Assembly (NCBI GenBank): GCA_910589115.1
Contig: CAJUSB010000005.1
Coordinates: 1-57,274, forward strand
Length of the DNA stretch: 57,274 nucleotides
Direction of reading: 5' to 3'
Source: an uncultured Clostridia bacterium
GTDB taxonomy: Bacteria; Bacillota; Clostridia; Oscillospirales; Butyricicoccaceae
This document shows, in pieces, positions 1 to 8,335 of the stretch. The notes beneath the pieces were generated by a model, which ran no database searches, was not told where the DNA came from, and was given only the letters and a program-made list of their open reading frames with translations. How positions within the stretch are numbered: the stretch's first letter is position 1; each line of letters opens with the position of its first letter. The position numbers and the translations under genes were made by a program.

Positions 1-92
1 TTGTCCGCCCCATTTTCCTACCCGATGAAAAAAGCCGGAATCCCTTGCGGCTCTAAGGCTGAATGGTCCTTACTTAAATTGATAACTTCGGT

Positions 93-325
93 GAAGCGTT
101 AGAGACCGTGCAGTCGCATCTGGACGCAAAGAACTACTATGCATTTAATCCATCTTTTGACAATCGGATGCCCGTGACACCGAACTATCCGAAAATGTAA
201 CCTATCCCTGGCAGATTTTAAGTATAGGCCGTCGTCCTGCTGCCTTTAGAACGGTAGAGGGAACAACATATTTGAAAATCTCCGGAGAAGCGGGATTGGA
301 CGAAAAGCTGCACAATCGAAAATAA
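93..325 (+). pseudogene. possible degraded coding remnants
   Basis: Two short open stretches without credible starts are seen: one in frame from 93 to a stop at 198-200 and one in another frame from about 203 to a stop at 323-325. The second reads like protein (it contains WQILSIGRRPAAF). They could be pieces of one decayed gene or the 3' end of a gene outside the window. No family is recognised. Confidence is low because short ORFs of this size occur by chance. Confidence 0.2.
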
Positions 326-334
326 TAAAAATAA

Positions 335-368
335 TTGCCTGCTCTGCGATATTTCGCGGAGCAGGCAA
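335..368. terminator. bidirectional intrinsic terminator
   Basis: A 14-bp stem (335-348 with 355-368, outer arm TTGCCTGCTC) with a six-base loop. On the minus strand it is followed by an AT-rich, T-rich run (ATTATTTTTATT), and on the plus strand by ACTATTTT. It probably separates valS from whatever lies to the left. Confidence 0.7.
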
Positions 369-572
369 ACTATTTTGCTTTATGGCCTGGCAACAAATTT
401 CAAACAAAAGCAGCTAATACTATTTTTCCTTTTCCATCAGGAAGTAAAAATTTATGCAACGGATATCAAACATGCCAAAGATTACCCATCCACCGCATAC
501 TTCATACTCGAAACTTACCCCAGTTCATTCGCAGCCATCCTTTCGTCCCGCCCGCAGGCGATGAAAGGGAGT

Positions 573-594
573 CCAGAGGGACAAGTCCCTCTGG
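573..594. repeat. GC-rich palindrome downstream of valS
   Basis: A perfect 9-bp inverted repeat (CCAGAGGGA / TCCCTCTGG) with a 4-nt loop, next to a second GC-rich hairpin near 611-632 (CCCGCC / GGCGGG). They lie 65-90 bp past the valS stop on its strand. They may act as a weak terminator or mRNA-stabilising hairpin. From memory, similar hairpins are dispersed in Oscillospirales genomes; this was not checked. Confidence 0.4.
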
Positions 595-659
595 CGCCGT
601 CTGCGCAAGACCGCCCGCCGCGCAGGCGGGGCAAACGGCTATTTGCAAGGCGCACGAGT

Positions 660-3287
660 TTAATGCAGTGCGTTCAGGGAAGATTCAACCTTTTCAAGCA
701 GTCCCCGGTATTTTTCCACCTTGGCACGCTCGGCAGCAACTACATGTTCGGGTGCTTTCCCGACAAAACTCGGGTTGTCCAGTTTTTTCATTACAAATGC
801 AATGTCATCCTCTATTTTGGCCTTTTCCTTTTCGAGCCGTGCGCGTTCCTTATCAAAATCAATCAGCTCACCCATCGGCATATAGACCTGTGCGCCAGGC
901 GTGGCAATCGACACCATGGAATCAGCATTTTCAGGCACTGAATCCACAAATTCAACCTCTGACGCATAAGACAGCTTGCCAAAGAACAGCGCTCCGGCCT
1001 CATATACGTCCCTATGCTGCGTGAACAGAATGACATTCGCTTTTTTGGAAGGCGGCACATTCATTTCCGCACGGCGGTTACGGATCGCACGGATGGTTTC
1101 CATCATCCGCTCAACCTGTGCCTCTTCCTCCGGGAAACAAAGCGCCTGCTGGAACTCCGGCCATTTAGATACCATGACGGACGGTCCTTCATGCGGCAGT
1201 GCCTGCCAGATGGTATCCGTAATATACGGCATGAACGGATGCAGCAGCTGCATCGTACCGGACAGTACACAGCAAAGCACCCGCTGGGTATCCTCATTTG
1301 CCTGCTGGTCTTCCTTGTTTTGCAATCGCGGCTTGACAATTTCAATATACCAGTCACAGAAATGATCCCAAATAAAATCATACAGTTTCTGTACGGCCAG
1401 GCCCAGCTCGTATTTCTCGATATTTTCGGTGACTGCCTTAATCAGGCCATTATATTTGGAAAGAATCCATTTGTCTTCAAGTGCCAGATGTTCCGGCAAT
1501 TTGGCATTGTTGACCGTCAGATTCATCTGAATGAAACGGGATGCATTCCAAATTTTATTTGCAAAATTACGGCTGGATTCTACCTTCTCGGTGGAAAAAC
1601 GCATATCGTTTCCGGGGCTGTTGCCTGTGACCAGTGTAAAGCGCAGTGCGTCTGCACCATATTTTTCAATGACTTCCAATGGGTCAATGCCGTTGCCAAG
1701 GGACTTGGACATTTTCCGGCCCTGCGCATCACGCACCAAACCATGAATATATACCGTCTTAAACGGTTCCTGCTTCATCTGCTCCAACCCGGAGAAAATC
1801 ATGCGGGCAACCCAGAAGAAAATAATATCATACCCGGTTACCAATACCGAAGTCGGATAGAAATATTCCAGTTCCCGGGTCTTGTCCGGCCATCCAAGCG
1901 TAGAAAACGGCCAAAGTGCAGAGGAGAACCAGGTATCGAGCACATCCTCTTCCTGCCGGATATGCGTGCCGCCGCATTTCGGGCAAACAGTAACATCCTC
2001 ACGGGAAACAGTCATTTCACCACAGCTTTCGCAGTAAAATGCCGGGATACGGTGCCCCCACCACAGCTGCCGGGAAATGCACCAGTCATGGACATTCTCC
2101 ATCCAACGAAGATAGGTTTTGGAAAAACGGTCAGGCACAAAGCGCACACGTCCATCGTGTACCGCCTCCATTGCCGGCTTTGCCAGCGGAGCCATTTTTA
2201 CAAACCATTGTTTAGAAGTCATCGGCTCTACCGTTGTACCGCAGCGATAACAAGTGCCTACATTGTGCTCATGATCCTCGGTCTTCAATAAACGGCCTTC
2301 CGCCTCAAGGTCTGCCAATACAGCCTTCCGGCACTCATAACGGTCCATACCGCAGTATTTGCCGCCGTTCTCGTTGACTGTCGCATCTTCATTAAAAACA
2401 AGGATTTGCTCCAAATCGTGCCGCAGACCCATTTCAAAGTCATTCGGGTCATGACAAGGTGTGGTTTTTACACAGCCAGTACCAAATTCCAGATCAACAT
2501 AATCATCTGCAAAAATCGGGATTTCCCGCCCAATAATCGGCAAAATACAGGTCTTCCCAATCAAATGCTGATACCGCTCATCGTTCGGATTGACCGCTAC
2601 GCCAGTATCACCCATAAAAGTTTCCGGACGCGTAGTAGCAACAATCAGATATTCGTCAGAATCCTTAATATCATATTTTATATGCCACAGTTTCCCCGGC
2701 TGGGTTTCATATTCCACCTCAGCATCAGACAATGCAGTCGTACAATGCGGACACCAGTTGATAATACGGTTCCCTTTATAAATGAGATCCTTTTCATAAA
2801 GGTTTACAAAAACCTCCCGGACCGCTTTGGAACAGCCTTCATCCATTGTAAAACGCTCGCGCCGCCAATCACAAGAAGACCCTAACTTTTTCAGCTGCTG
2901 AATGATACGGCTGCCATACTGTTTTTTCCAGTCCCATACACGCTCCAGAAATTTATCACGCCCAAGGTCATAACGCGTCAGGCCTTCATTGACACGCAAA
3001 TGCTCTTCTACTTTAATCTGAGTCGCAATGCCTGCATGATCCGTTCCAGGCATCCACAGCGCAGAATACCCCTGCATCCGCTTAAACCGGATCAGGATAT
3101 CCTGTAAGGTTTCATCAAATGCATGGCCCATATGCAGCTGGCCGGTAACATTCGGGGGCGGAATAACGATTGTAAACGGATGCTTTGTTTCATCTACCTC
3201 TGCATGGAAAAAACCACCCTCTTCCCAGGAACGGTACAGCGGTTCCTCCACGGCAGAAGGGTCATAAGTCTTTGGAAGTTCATTCAT
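660..3287 (-). CDS. valS: valine--tRNA ligase (valyl-tRNA synthetase)
   Basis: Class I aminoacyl-tRNA synthetase that charges tRNA-Val in the cytoplasm. The signature HMGH (HIGH) lies near residue 55 in the Rossmann domain and KMSKS near residue 525. Between them is the CP1 editing domain with zinc-binding Cys pairs (CPHC, CYRCG, CESCG, CPKCG). The C-terminus is a coiled-coil arm rich in E, K and R, typical of ValRS. Length (875 aa) fits the family. The ATG at 3287 is chosen over the upstream TTG at 3293 because the GGAG element is 9 nt before the ATG. It is preceded on the same strand by a T-box leader, so expression should rise when uncharged tRNA-Val accumulates. Confidence 0.97.
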   Translation of the reverse strand: MNELPKTYDPSAVEEPLYRSWEEGGFFHAEVDETKHPFTIVIPPPNVTGQLHMGHAFDETLQDILIRFKRMQGYSALWMPGTDHAGIATQIKVEEHLRVNEGLTRYDLGRDKFLERVWDWKKQYGSRIIQQLKKLGSSCDWRRERFTMDEGCSKAVREVFVNLYEKDLIYKGNRIINWCPHCTTALSDAEVEYETQPGKLWHIKYDIKDSDEYLIVATTRPETFMGDTGVAVNPNDERYQHLIGKTCILPIIGREIPIFADDYVDLEFGTGCVKTTPCHDPNDFEMGLRHDLEQILVFNEDATVNENGGKYCGMDRYECRKAVLADLEAEGRLLKTEDHEHNVGTCYRCGTTVEPMTSKQWFVKMAPLAKPAMEAVHDGRVRFVPDRFSKTYLRWMENVHDWCISRQLWWGHRIPAFYCESCGEMTVSREDVTVCPKCGGTHIRQEEDVLDTWFSSALWPFSTLGWPDKTRELEYFYPTSVLVTGYDIIFFWVARMIFSGLEQMKQEPFKTVYIHGLVRDAQGRKMSKSLGNGIDPLEVIEKYGADALRFTLVTGNSPGNDMRFSTEKVESSRNFANKIWNASRFIQMNLTVNNAKLPEHLALEDKWILSKYNGLIKAVTENIEKYELGLAVQKLYDFIWDHFCDWYIEIVKPRLQNKEDQQANEDTQRVLCCVLSGTMQLLHPFMPYITDTIWQALPHEGPSVMVSKWPEFQQALCFPEEEAQVERMMETIRAIRNRRAEMNVPPSKKANVILFTQHRDVYEAGALFFGKLSYASEVEFVDSVPENADSMVSIATPGAQVYMPMGELIDFDKERARLEKEKAKIEDDIAFVMKKLDNPSFVGKAPEHVVAAERAKVEKYRGLLEKVESSLNALH

Positions 3288-3335
3288 GTGCAAATTCTCC
3301 TTTGTTTTGAGATGTTGGGGCCTCTATTCAGGGGT

Positions 3336-3590
3336 AAAAAAATGCTTCCCTCCTGTTTTGTCAGGACGAAAGCATTCGTTTCCGTGGTACCACCTGTTTT
3401 CGCGGTGAAGCCTCTTCCCCGCGCACTCTAACCCCAATAACGGTGGGAAACACCGGACAGGCTTATTTGCCCAAAGCGTTCAGCCTGCCTGCTCAGAAGC
3501 GACTTCCCCCCTGCCTGCCCACGGGCTTTCACCAAGCCGCCCGCTCTCTGCCGGTACAGATAAAGGGTACTCCTCTCCGTCAATGCATTT
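3336..3590 (-). promoter_or_regulatory. T-box leader of valS
   Basis: The T-box core AGGTGGTACCACGGA is read on the minus strand at 3395-3381. It is followed by a terminator stem (AATGCTT... / ...AAGCATT with an inner CCTG/CAGG) ending in a T-run at about 3376-3336. Upstream, roughly 3585-3400, the leader is rich in potential helices, as expected for Stem I. A GTC (valine) triplet at 3503-3501 within GGGGAAGTCGC is a candidate specifier codon but the Stem I fold was not computed. Uncharged tRNA-Val would favour the antiterminator. Confidence 0.9.
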
Positions 3591-3609
3591 TATTGTCTAA
3601 TTATTATAT

Positions 3610-3638
3610 AGTTTATCATATTCTTATACGAATGGCAA
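3610..3638 (-). promoter_or_regulatory. candidate valS promoter
   Basis: On the minus strand TTGCCA (3638-3633) is followed after 17 nt by TAAACT (3615-3610), a reasonable sigma-A promoter about 20 nt before the start of the T-box region. Confidence 0.55.
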
Positions 3639-3672
3639 GTGCTTTTTTTACAGCATTTTTTTCAAAAAAGAC

Positions 3673-3701
3673 TTGACAAATCCAGTATAGACAGATATAA
3701 T
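3673..3701 (+). promoter_or_regulatory. sigma-A promoter of the tRNA cluster
   Basis: A consensus promoter: TTGACA at 3673-3678, a 17-nt spacer and TATAAT at 3696-3701. It lies 46 bp upstream of tRNA-Pro and probably drives all tRNA genes to 4297, including the one used as the ICE attachment site. Confidence 0.9.
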
Positions 3702-3747
3702 TATTAACTGTCAGGAATGGTTTGATGTGGGTTGCTTTCTGCACCAT

Positions 3748-3824
3748 CGAGGCGTAGCTCAGTTTGGTAGAGTGCCTGCTTTGGGAGCAGGATGCCGCAG
3801 GTTCGAGTCCTGTCGCCTCGACCA
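3748..3824 (+). tRNA. tRNA-Pro (TGG)
   Basis: A complete cloverleaf: acceptor CGAGGCG pairs with CGCCTCG, the D arm is AGCTCAG...GAGT, the anticodon stem CTGCT/AGCAG has loop TTTGGGA (anticodon TGG), the T loop is TTCGAGT, and CCA is encoded. Confidence 0.95.
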
Positions 3825-3864
3825 TTTTCTTTATTTGATCGCTAGCTGGGAAAATGCATTTCTT

Positions 3865-3940
3865 GGGCCTGTAGCTCAGTTGGGAGAGCGTTCGGTTCGC
3901 ATCCGAGAGGTCGAGAGTTCGAGTCTCTTCAGGTCCACCA
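3865..3940 (+). tRNA. tRNA-Ala (CGC)
   Basis: A complete cloverleaf: acceptor GGGCCTG pairs with CAGGTCC, anticodon stem TTCGG/CCGAG carries loop TTCGCAT, giving anticodon CGC, and CCA is encoded. It is 40 bp downstream of tRNA-Pro. Confidence 0.9.
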
Positions 3941-4027
3941 TTGAATTGTATTTTTGAGTGCAGATCAAAAATTGTGGGATTTTTATCAGTATGAAAAATA
4001 GCGCGAAAGCGCTAAAAATACCAAAAC

Positions 4028-4055
4028 GGGGGCGTAGCTCAGCTGGGAGCGCAAA
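4028..4055 (+). pseudogene. broken 5' half of a tRNA-Ala(GGC) copy
   Basis: The first 21 bases (GGGGGCGTAGCTCAGCTGGG and the next A) match the 5' end of the intact tRNA-Ala(GGC) at 4222. A 2-bp deletion in the D arm follows, and then similarity is lost. Upstream flanks are also alike (AAAATACC before each copy). No anticodon or T arm can be formed. It could be a relic of an older integration or a failed duplication at the attachment site. Confidence 0.6.
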
Positions 4056-4221
4056 GCATCAGGTGTGCCACCCCGGAAAAGTTGAAGAAATTACGAAAAT
4101 TGTGCAAGATGCCGAAAGCGTAATTTCAATGCAGAAACAGTACAAAAAGAGAAAATCGAGCAGCGTTTAAACACGCAAAAAGTTCTGAAAAACGGCGCAG
4201 AAACGCCGAAAATACCGTTAC

Positions 4222-4297
4222 GGGGGCGTAGCTCAGCTGGGAGAGCGTTTGACTGGCAGTCAAGAGGTCATGGGTTCGATCCCCACCGTCTCCACCA
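4222..4297 (+). tRNA. tRNA-Ala (GGC), the ICE attachment gene
   Basis: A complete cloverleaf: acceptor GGGGGCG pairs with CGTCTCC, anticodon stem TTTGA/TCAAG carries loop CTGGCAG (anticodon GGC), the T loop is TTCGATC, and CCA is encoded. The 3' 59 bases are repeated exactly at 56970-57028, so the 3' part of this gene is supplied by the element and keeps the tRNA functional. Confidence 0.93.
4239..4297 (+). repeat. attL, 59-bp direct repeat
   Basis: It spans the D-arm end to the CCA of tRNA-Ala(GGC) and is identical to 56970-57028. The identity stops sharply at both ends (T versus C before it, CG versus AA after it). The crossover lies somewhere within the repeat. Confidence 0.93.
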
Positions 4298-4299
4298 CG

Positions 4300-4332
4300 A
4301 AATGGCTCATACAGCGATGTATGAGCCATTTT
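4300..4332 (+). terminator. terminator at the left end of the ICE
   Basis: A perfect 12-bp stem (4300-4311 with 4320-4331, AAATGGCTCATA / TATGAGCCATTT) with an 8-nt loop begins 3 bp after the tRNA CCA. It is ICE sequence that probably ends tRNA transcription, replacing the displaced chromosomal hairpin at 57042. Confidence 0.7.
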
Positions 4333-4581
4333 CATAGGCAAAATCACCAAAGGGCAGACATCCAAATCCTGGGGATGCAGCAGAAGCAGTTAATATGGTT
4401 CAAAAGGGTGTTCCGGAAAACCCTGGCAGATGTTGCAGTGTGCATCCGGAAGTTTCCTGGCTTGGCAGGCTTGCCTATACCAGAAATCGTATGAAGTTGC
4501 AATAAAGCAAATCAACAAAAATTTCTCAAAAATATTGTGTGATTTGCCGATTGTAATTTTCAAAATTGAATAATCCGAAAC

Positions 4582-4633
4582 GCGGAGGCCGCTGTTGATA
4601 AAAATCAGCAATGAAGCGGCCTCCGCTTTTTTT
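4582..4633 (+). terminator. intrinsic terminator
   Basis: A 12-bp GC-rich stem (GCGGAGGCCGCT / AGCGGCCTCCGC) followed by seven T residues. No gene ends just upstream, so it may terminate a short leader or non-coding RNA. Confidence 0.8.
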
Positions 4634-4793
4634 GATTGTACGAGGTGATAAGGTTTGGAATGAAATCCTTCGAGAGATGAAGCGTCCAAAGGGACAAGCA
4701 TTTTCGGAAAGAAAATCAATCTTCAATCTGTACAAAAGATTGTTGAGAAAATTGTTTAAATTGCGCATTGCAATTTAAAATCTTTATAAAAAC

Positions 4794-4841
4794 GAGGGTT
4801 GCTGCTGATCGAAAGACCAGAAAACCGCATCCCTCTTTTTT
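4794..4841 (+). terminator. second intrinsic terminator upstream of the first ICE gene
   Basis: Arms GAGGGTTGC (4794-4802) and GCATCCCTC (4827-4835) pair with one mismatch and are followed by six Ts. An inner hairpin with a GAAA loop lies between them. The ribosome-binding site of the next gene begins about 11 bp later, an arrangement that would suit attenuation. Confidence 0.65.
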
Positions 4842-4868
4842 GTTGCTGCAACGGAAGGAGGGAAAATT

Positions 4869-5042
4869 TTGATCGATGCACGGACAGCGATTTTCGAGCG
4901 AGCAGAACTGTTTTGGGAACCAGCGCTCCTGACGCGGGAGCGCGTTGACCAGCGTACCATCCCAATCGGCTGGAACTGTTATGAGTTGGAAGCACGATAT
5001 GCCTGCGCCGATATTTCCATAAAAAGTGGTTGTGCCCAATAA
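4869..5042 (+). CDS. small LPD28-like protein, probably truncated
   Basis: A 57-aa product starting at TTG, with a good ribosome-binding site (AAGGAGGG) 7 nt upstream. The segment AELFWEPALLTRERVDQRT followed by a Gly/Tyr-containing stretch resembles, from memory, small LPD28-type proteins of Firmicutes mobile elements (pattern ELFG.P.LFT..R.DR.T.P.G.Y.Y). Those are longer, so the TAA after SGCAQ suggests loss of the C-terminal part. The function is not known. The family call is tentative, but the RBS and position as first gene of the ICE operon support a real gene. Confidence 0.5.
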   Translation: MIDARTAIFERAELFWEPALLTRERVDQRTIPIGWNCYELEARYACADISIKSGCAQ

Positions 5043-5146
5043 AACCAGCGTTGTTTTGTTGGTTTCTGCGCTGGATATTGATACCGAATGATGCTATGTT
5101 GTGTTGCAGCGATCACAAAAAATAAGAAGGACGGGAGGAAAACAAT

Positions 5147-6337
5147 TTGAACCAGATTTTTAATGTCAGCATCTCGAAGCGTGACGGGTCGCTTACGTCG
5201 GTAGACCTCACGCTTCCGGCAACGCCGTACCAGCTGGCCGACGCGTTGGAGCAGCTGCGGGCGGACGGTGCTGAGAACGTGAAAGCGAAAATCTCCTATT
5301 GCCATAGTAGTGGGATCTTAAATCTGCTGCCGACCGCTTCGGGGAACTTATACGAGGTCAACGCGCTTGCTGAAAAAATGGCGAGCTTCGAGGACTGGCA
5401 GCGGGAAGCATTCGATGGGATGCTGAAAGCGGATGCCTTTGAATCGAGCGACCCGATCCCAATCGCAAGGCTGATCGACTTCGCGTACAGCACGGAATGC
5501 TGTCATGTCGTTGGCGGCATCACGACAGACAAAGAGCTCGGCGAATTCCTCGTTGAGAACGGGTTGTGGGGAGACGAGGAAACCCTTACAGAAGATGTTT
5601 ATAAAAGATTGGATTTTAAGATGATCGGCCGCGAGCATCGGCTGATGGAGGGCGGCATCTTCACGGTGAACAGCTATGTCGAGCGGCACAGCGATTTGAT
5701 CGAAGCCCACCGGACGCTTGACCTTACGCCGCCGTCGCTGGACTACACAGTGCTGCTGAAAATCTCGAAGGGCTTCTTCAACGCTCCTGCGTCCGACGGA
5801 ACTCAGGCAATGACGCTCAAACTTCCCGCGACAGAAGCGCAGCTAAACGCGGTACTGGAGCAACTGGACGTTGCCAGCTGGAAGGAAGCAGGCTTCGCGT
5901 GCATCGACTGCAAAGCCCCGATGCTCATAGACCTTATCAATGATGCGGAGGATTTTGACGAAGTCCTACAGCTGGCTGATACGCTGGCAGAAATGCCGCA
6001 AAAACAGCTGACGGAGTACAAAGCGATCCTGGCCACAACAAGGTGCAGCGAATTTGACAGGGCTGTCGACCTGATAAGCAGGATGGAGGAATACATCGTA
6101 ACACCGGAGTATGAAACGCTGGCGGACGTGGCACGGGATGAAATGAGCGTGATCATGTCGCCGGACTCGGTAGAGATCATGCTTCCATACCTTGATTTAG
6201 AAGGCTACGGTCATGCGCTGGTCAAGGCGCTGAACGCCGACCTGACCGCCTACGGCATGGTAGAACGCAAGGATCGCCAGCCCGTCTATGCACCGTCGGA
6301 GCAGTCTCAGCAGGGCGGACCGGGAATGAATTTATAA
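5147..6337 (+). CDS. ArdA-like accessory protein with internal duplication
   Basis: A soluble 396-aa acidic protein starting at TTG with GGGAGG 8-9 nt upstream. It appears to contain two related halves: VSISKRDGSLTSVDLTLPAT...LADALEQL near residues 7-36 and LKISKG...AMTLKLPATEAQLNAVLEQL near 205-240. Each is followed by an acidic helical region. The style is that of antirestriction ArdA-like proteins of Firmicutes ICEs, which mimic DNA and block type I restriction on entry, but I cannot confirm the family. The chain ends PGMNL, a terminal motif shared with other ICE proteins. It lies 28 bp upstream of the next gene, probably in one operon. Confidence 0.55.
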   Translation: MNQIFNVSISKRDGSLTSVDLTLPATPYQLADALEQLRADGAENVKAKISYCHSSGILNLLPTASGNLYEVNALAEKMASFEDWQREAFDGMLKADAFESSDPIPIARLIDFAYSTECCHVVGGITTDKELGEFLVENGLWGDEETLTEDVYKRLDFKMIGREHRLMEGGIFTVNSYVERHSDLIEAHRTLDLTPPSLDYTVLLKISKGFFNAPASDGTQAMTLKLPATEAQLNAVLEQLDVASWKEAGFACIDCKAPMLIDLINDAEDFDEVLQLADTLAEMPQKQLTEYKAILATTRCSEFDRAVDLISRMEEYIVTPEYETLADVARDEMSVIMSPDSVEIMLPYLDLEGYGHALVKALNADLTAYGMVERKDRQPVYAPSEQSQQGGPGMNL

Positions 6338-6365
6338 ACACAGGATTTAGACAGGAGGGATAACC

Positions 6366-7001
6366 ATGGGCACATGGGGGATCACCATGCGACAAAGCGA
6401 TTATGGACTGGATATGTTAAATTCCATCATGGAGCAGCAGCTCCGGAAAACGGATTTTAAAAGTTTCAATGTACCGGAAGCCATAGAACTTTTGAAAGCT
6501 GATATTCTGGACGAAATCGAAACGGCCAACCGCGGCTGTTCGCCAAAGCTGCTGGAAGCATACACCGCTGAAATGTTCCCTTACCGCTTTTCGCAGGCGG
6601 CACAGCTACTTGCGGAATGCACTGCGGATTTCTGCCGCAAGGGAGAATTGGTTGTGGATGAATACCTTGGAGATCAGGAGGGATTTGTTGAACGGCACGT
6701 TCCGGAAATCAAGGCGACAGAAGATTCCATACAGATTTTGTTGGAAGAACTGTCCAAAGTCCAGGAACCGACCCACGCCATCTACCAGTCATGGTTTGAG
6801 GACAGCGACCGCGAAGCATGGCTCGCGCATATGCGGGAACTCAGCCAGACGCTGAAAGAGAATGTTCAGGCCCTGACCACTGGCAGCATAGGGCAGATGG
6901 AGCAGGCCGGGGGAGCCGCACACGAATCAGAGGGATTTGACGATCGTTCAAACCGGCAGGAAAACGACACGCAAATACAATATAGCGGCATGAATTTATA
7001 A
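6366..7001 (+). CDS. uncharacterised ICE protein, MGTWG N-terminus
   Basis: A 211-aa soluble protein with a strong RBS (AGGAGGG). It begins MGTWGITMRQSDYGLD; an MG.WG...SD.GLD start recurs, as I remember it, in uncharacterised proteins of Firmicutes mobile elements (compare DUF4259-like starts). The body is mostly helical and acidic, with a low-complexity Gly/Gln tail from about residue 170. It ends YSGMNL, the same terminal tetrapeptide as its upstream neighbour although the two proteins are not otherwise alike. Function unknown. Confidence 0.7.
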   Translation: MGTWGITMRQSDYGLDMLNSIMEQQLRKTDFKSFNVPEAIELLKADILDEIETANRGCSPKLLEAYTAEMFPYRFSQAAQLLAECTADFCRKGELVVDEYLGDQEGFVERHVPEIKATEDSIQILLEELSKVQEPTHAIYQSWFEDSDREAWLAHMRELSQTLKENVQALTTGSIGQMEQAGGAAHESEGFDDRSNRQENDTQIQYSGMNL

Positions 7002-7014
7002 CATCGGAGGATAT

Positions 7015-7188
7015 ATGGAAACGAAAAAAGATATGCCAGTATGGATGGCTGCAACGGATTGCAGGGGCTGCCCATACCCGTCGACCGGATTTCTGTGCGG
7101 CGGCAGCGATGGTGGATGCATGAAAACACGGATTCAGAAAATCAATGATATGACATTGAGGGGTGAGAGCCGGTGTGTTTGTGATTAG
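7015..7188 (+). CDS. small Cys-rich protein
   Basis: A 57-aa product with an RBS (CGGAGG, 5 nt before the ATG) directly after the upstream gene. Six cysteines (16, 19, 28, 35, 54, 56) are arranged as C-x2-C...C-x6-C...C-x-C, which could bind zinc or a metal cluster. No family is recognised. The RBS, the 13-bp gap to the previous gene and the Cys spacing argue for a real gene. Confidence 0.55.
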   Translation: METKKDMPVWMAATDCRGCPYPSTGFLCGGSDGGCMKTRIQKINDMTLRGESRCVCD

Positions 7189-7318
7189 GAGTGCCCTCGG
7201 CAATTTGGGGCATCCAAAGTATGGTTCGATACCGGTCGACTTTCCGACAGATATATGGTCGAGCGGCTCAACGAACTTAAAATTGTCGGCATACGAGGTG
7301 TTGCATTATGATGTTTGA
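7175..7318 (+). CDS. short ORF, possible remnant of an ICE accessory protein
   Basis: A 47-aa frame starting at GTG and overlapping both neighbours. It begins MFVIRSALGNLGHPKYGSIP, which recalls the N-terminus of ArdA-like or other accessory ICE proteins (pattern LG.P.HP.YG...V.FP). It stops soon after, so it may be a truncated gene. The ribosome-binding site is weak. Reality and function are uncertain. Confidence 0.35.
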   Translation: MFVIRSALGNLGHPKYGSIPVDFPTDIWSSGSTNLKLSAYEVLHYDV

Positions 7319-8276
7319 CAAAGCAAAGGCAGACGCGCTGCGGGAGCAGTACCCGCCGGGGACGCGCATCAAACTGGAACATATGAGCGATCCATATCCG
7401 GTCGAGGCCGGGACGGGCGGAACCATTCGGTTCATTGACGATGCTGGACAAATCGGGGTTGATTGGGACAATGGCCGCTCTCTGAGCCTGATCCCCGGCG
7501 AAGACTCATTCAGTGTCCAACAACTGCAAAGCCTGAAGCTGTATATGCCAATGACGGTGAACATCGACCGGCTTGACGAATGGGGCGATTACATAGACGA
7601 CGACCCGGAGCAGCTCACCGATCAGGAAGCGATCGGCTATGCGCGCACGATCCGCGACGCAATTATGAAAGAGCGTTCGCCGGAGGAAGCTGAACGCGGG
7701 CTGATGACCTACCATCGTGAACAAGACAGTTTGAATGCCAAAGTGCAGTCCTTCCGATTCGATGTGGAAGTGCGGCGGAATAAGCTGTGGGGCGTGGCGG
7801 AATGTGAACTGCGCGAGCCGTTGAACGCCAGTGAAATGAGCGATTTGATCGACGAGGTCACTGGACAGGCAAGTGACGGATTTGGGGAAGGCTTCGAGCA
7901 AAGAGGGTTAAAAACGTCAGATGGCGATATGATTTATGCCTCCCTGTGGAGCGACGATCCGTCATGGAACATCCGGACGGAACAGGAATGTTTTACGCCG
8001 ACCGCACTGCCGGAAGTCTGCCTTTCCACGCTGCCGTCGACCGGAGAACTGGTCTGTATCAAACGCGGAGAAAGTGGCTATCAGCCCTCCTCCTGGGAAA
8101 CCGGAAATGCAGAAAAGAACCGGAGGTATGCGGACTATACCAACAGCAGGCGCGGAATAACACCCGCGCAGGAAGAAGCGATGCTGAACGGCTGCATCCT
8201 CGGCTGGGATACTCCGGCAGCAGATCCGGCGTATTATGAAAAGCACGAAGCCGCAGCTCCCAGTATGAGCTTGTAA
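7308..8276 (+). CDS. DUF4314 domain protein
   Basis: A 322-aa soluble protein. Residues about 8-65 (YPPGTRIKLEHM, GGTIRFIDDAGQI, VDWDNGRSLSLIPGED) match my recollection of DUF4314, a small SH3-like beta domain common on Firmicutes ICEs. The rest is an uncharacterised region with Trp/Tyr-rich stretches. Start ATG 7308 has GAGGTG about 7 nt upstream and overlaps the preceding ORF. The chain ends APSMSL, matching the shared C-terminal motif. Biochemical role unknown; the context is the ICE accessory operon. Confidence 0.7.
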   Translation: MMFDKAKADALREQYPPGTRIKLEHMSDPYPVEAGTGGTIRFIDDAGQIGVDWDNGRSLSLIPGEDSFSVQQLQSLKLYMPMTVNIDRLDEWGDYIDDDPEQLTDQEAIGYARTIRDAIMKERSPEEAERGLMTYHREQDSLNAKVQSFRFDVEVRRNKLWGVAECELREPLNASEMSDLIDEVTGQASDGFGEGFEQRGLKTSDGDMIYASLWSDDPSWNIRTEQECFTPTALPEVCLSTLPSTGELVCIKRGESGYQPSSWETGNAEKNRRYADYTNSRRGITPAQEEAMLNGCILGWDTPAADPAYYEKHEAAAPSMSL

Positions 8277-8297
8277 GTTAATATTATGACATCGAAA

Positions 8298-8335
8298 AAG
8301 GGCCGTTTTCCCGAAAAGGATTGCGGCCCTTTTTT
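8298..8335 (+). terminator. terminator with possible attenuator fold
   Basis: Stem AAGGGCCG (8298-8305) with CGGCCCTT (8324-8331) followed by Ts. Its 18-nt loop contains an 11-nt segment (8307-8317) perfectly complementary to 8344-8354 downstream, which would allow a pseudoknot or alternative fold before the next gene. Confidence 0.7.

Larger units (their letters stand above)
4333..4868. other. left-end leader region without genes
   Basis: About 530 bp with no credible protein gene. It holds two intrinsic terminators (4582-4633 and 4794-4841) and an AT-rich palindrome with 10-bp arms (4755-4764 and 4770-4779, TTTAAATTGC / GCAATTTAAA, loop GCATT). The palindrome could bind a regulator or recombination factor. 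No consensus promoter is clear. Confidence 0.6.

Noticed and set aside
375..941. ORFs overlapping the valS 3' end on the plus strand
   Set aside because: They run through a strong terminator and the antisense of valS, and have no RBS.
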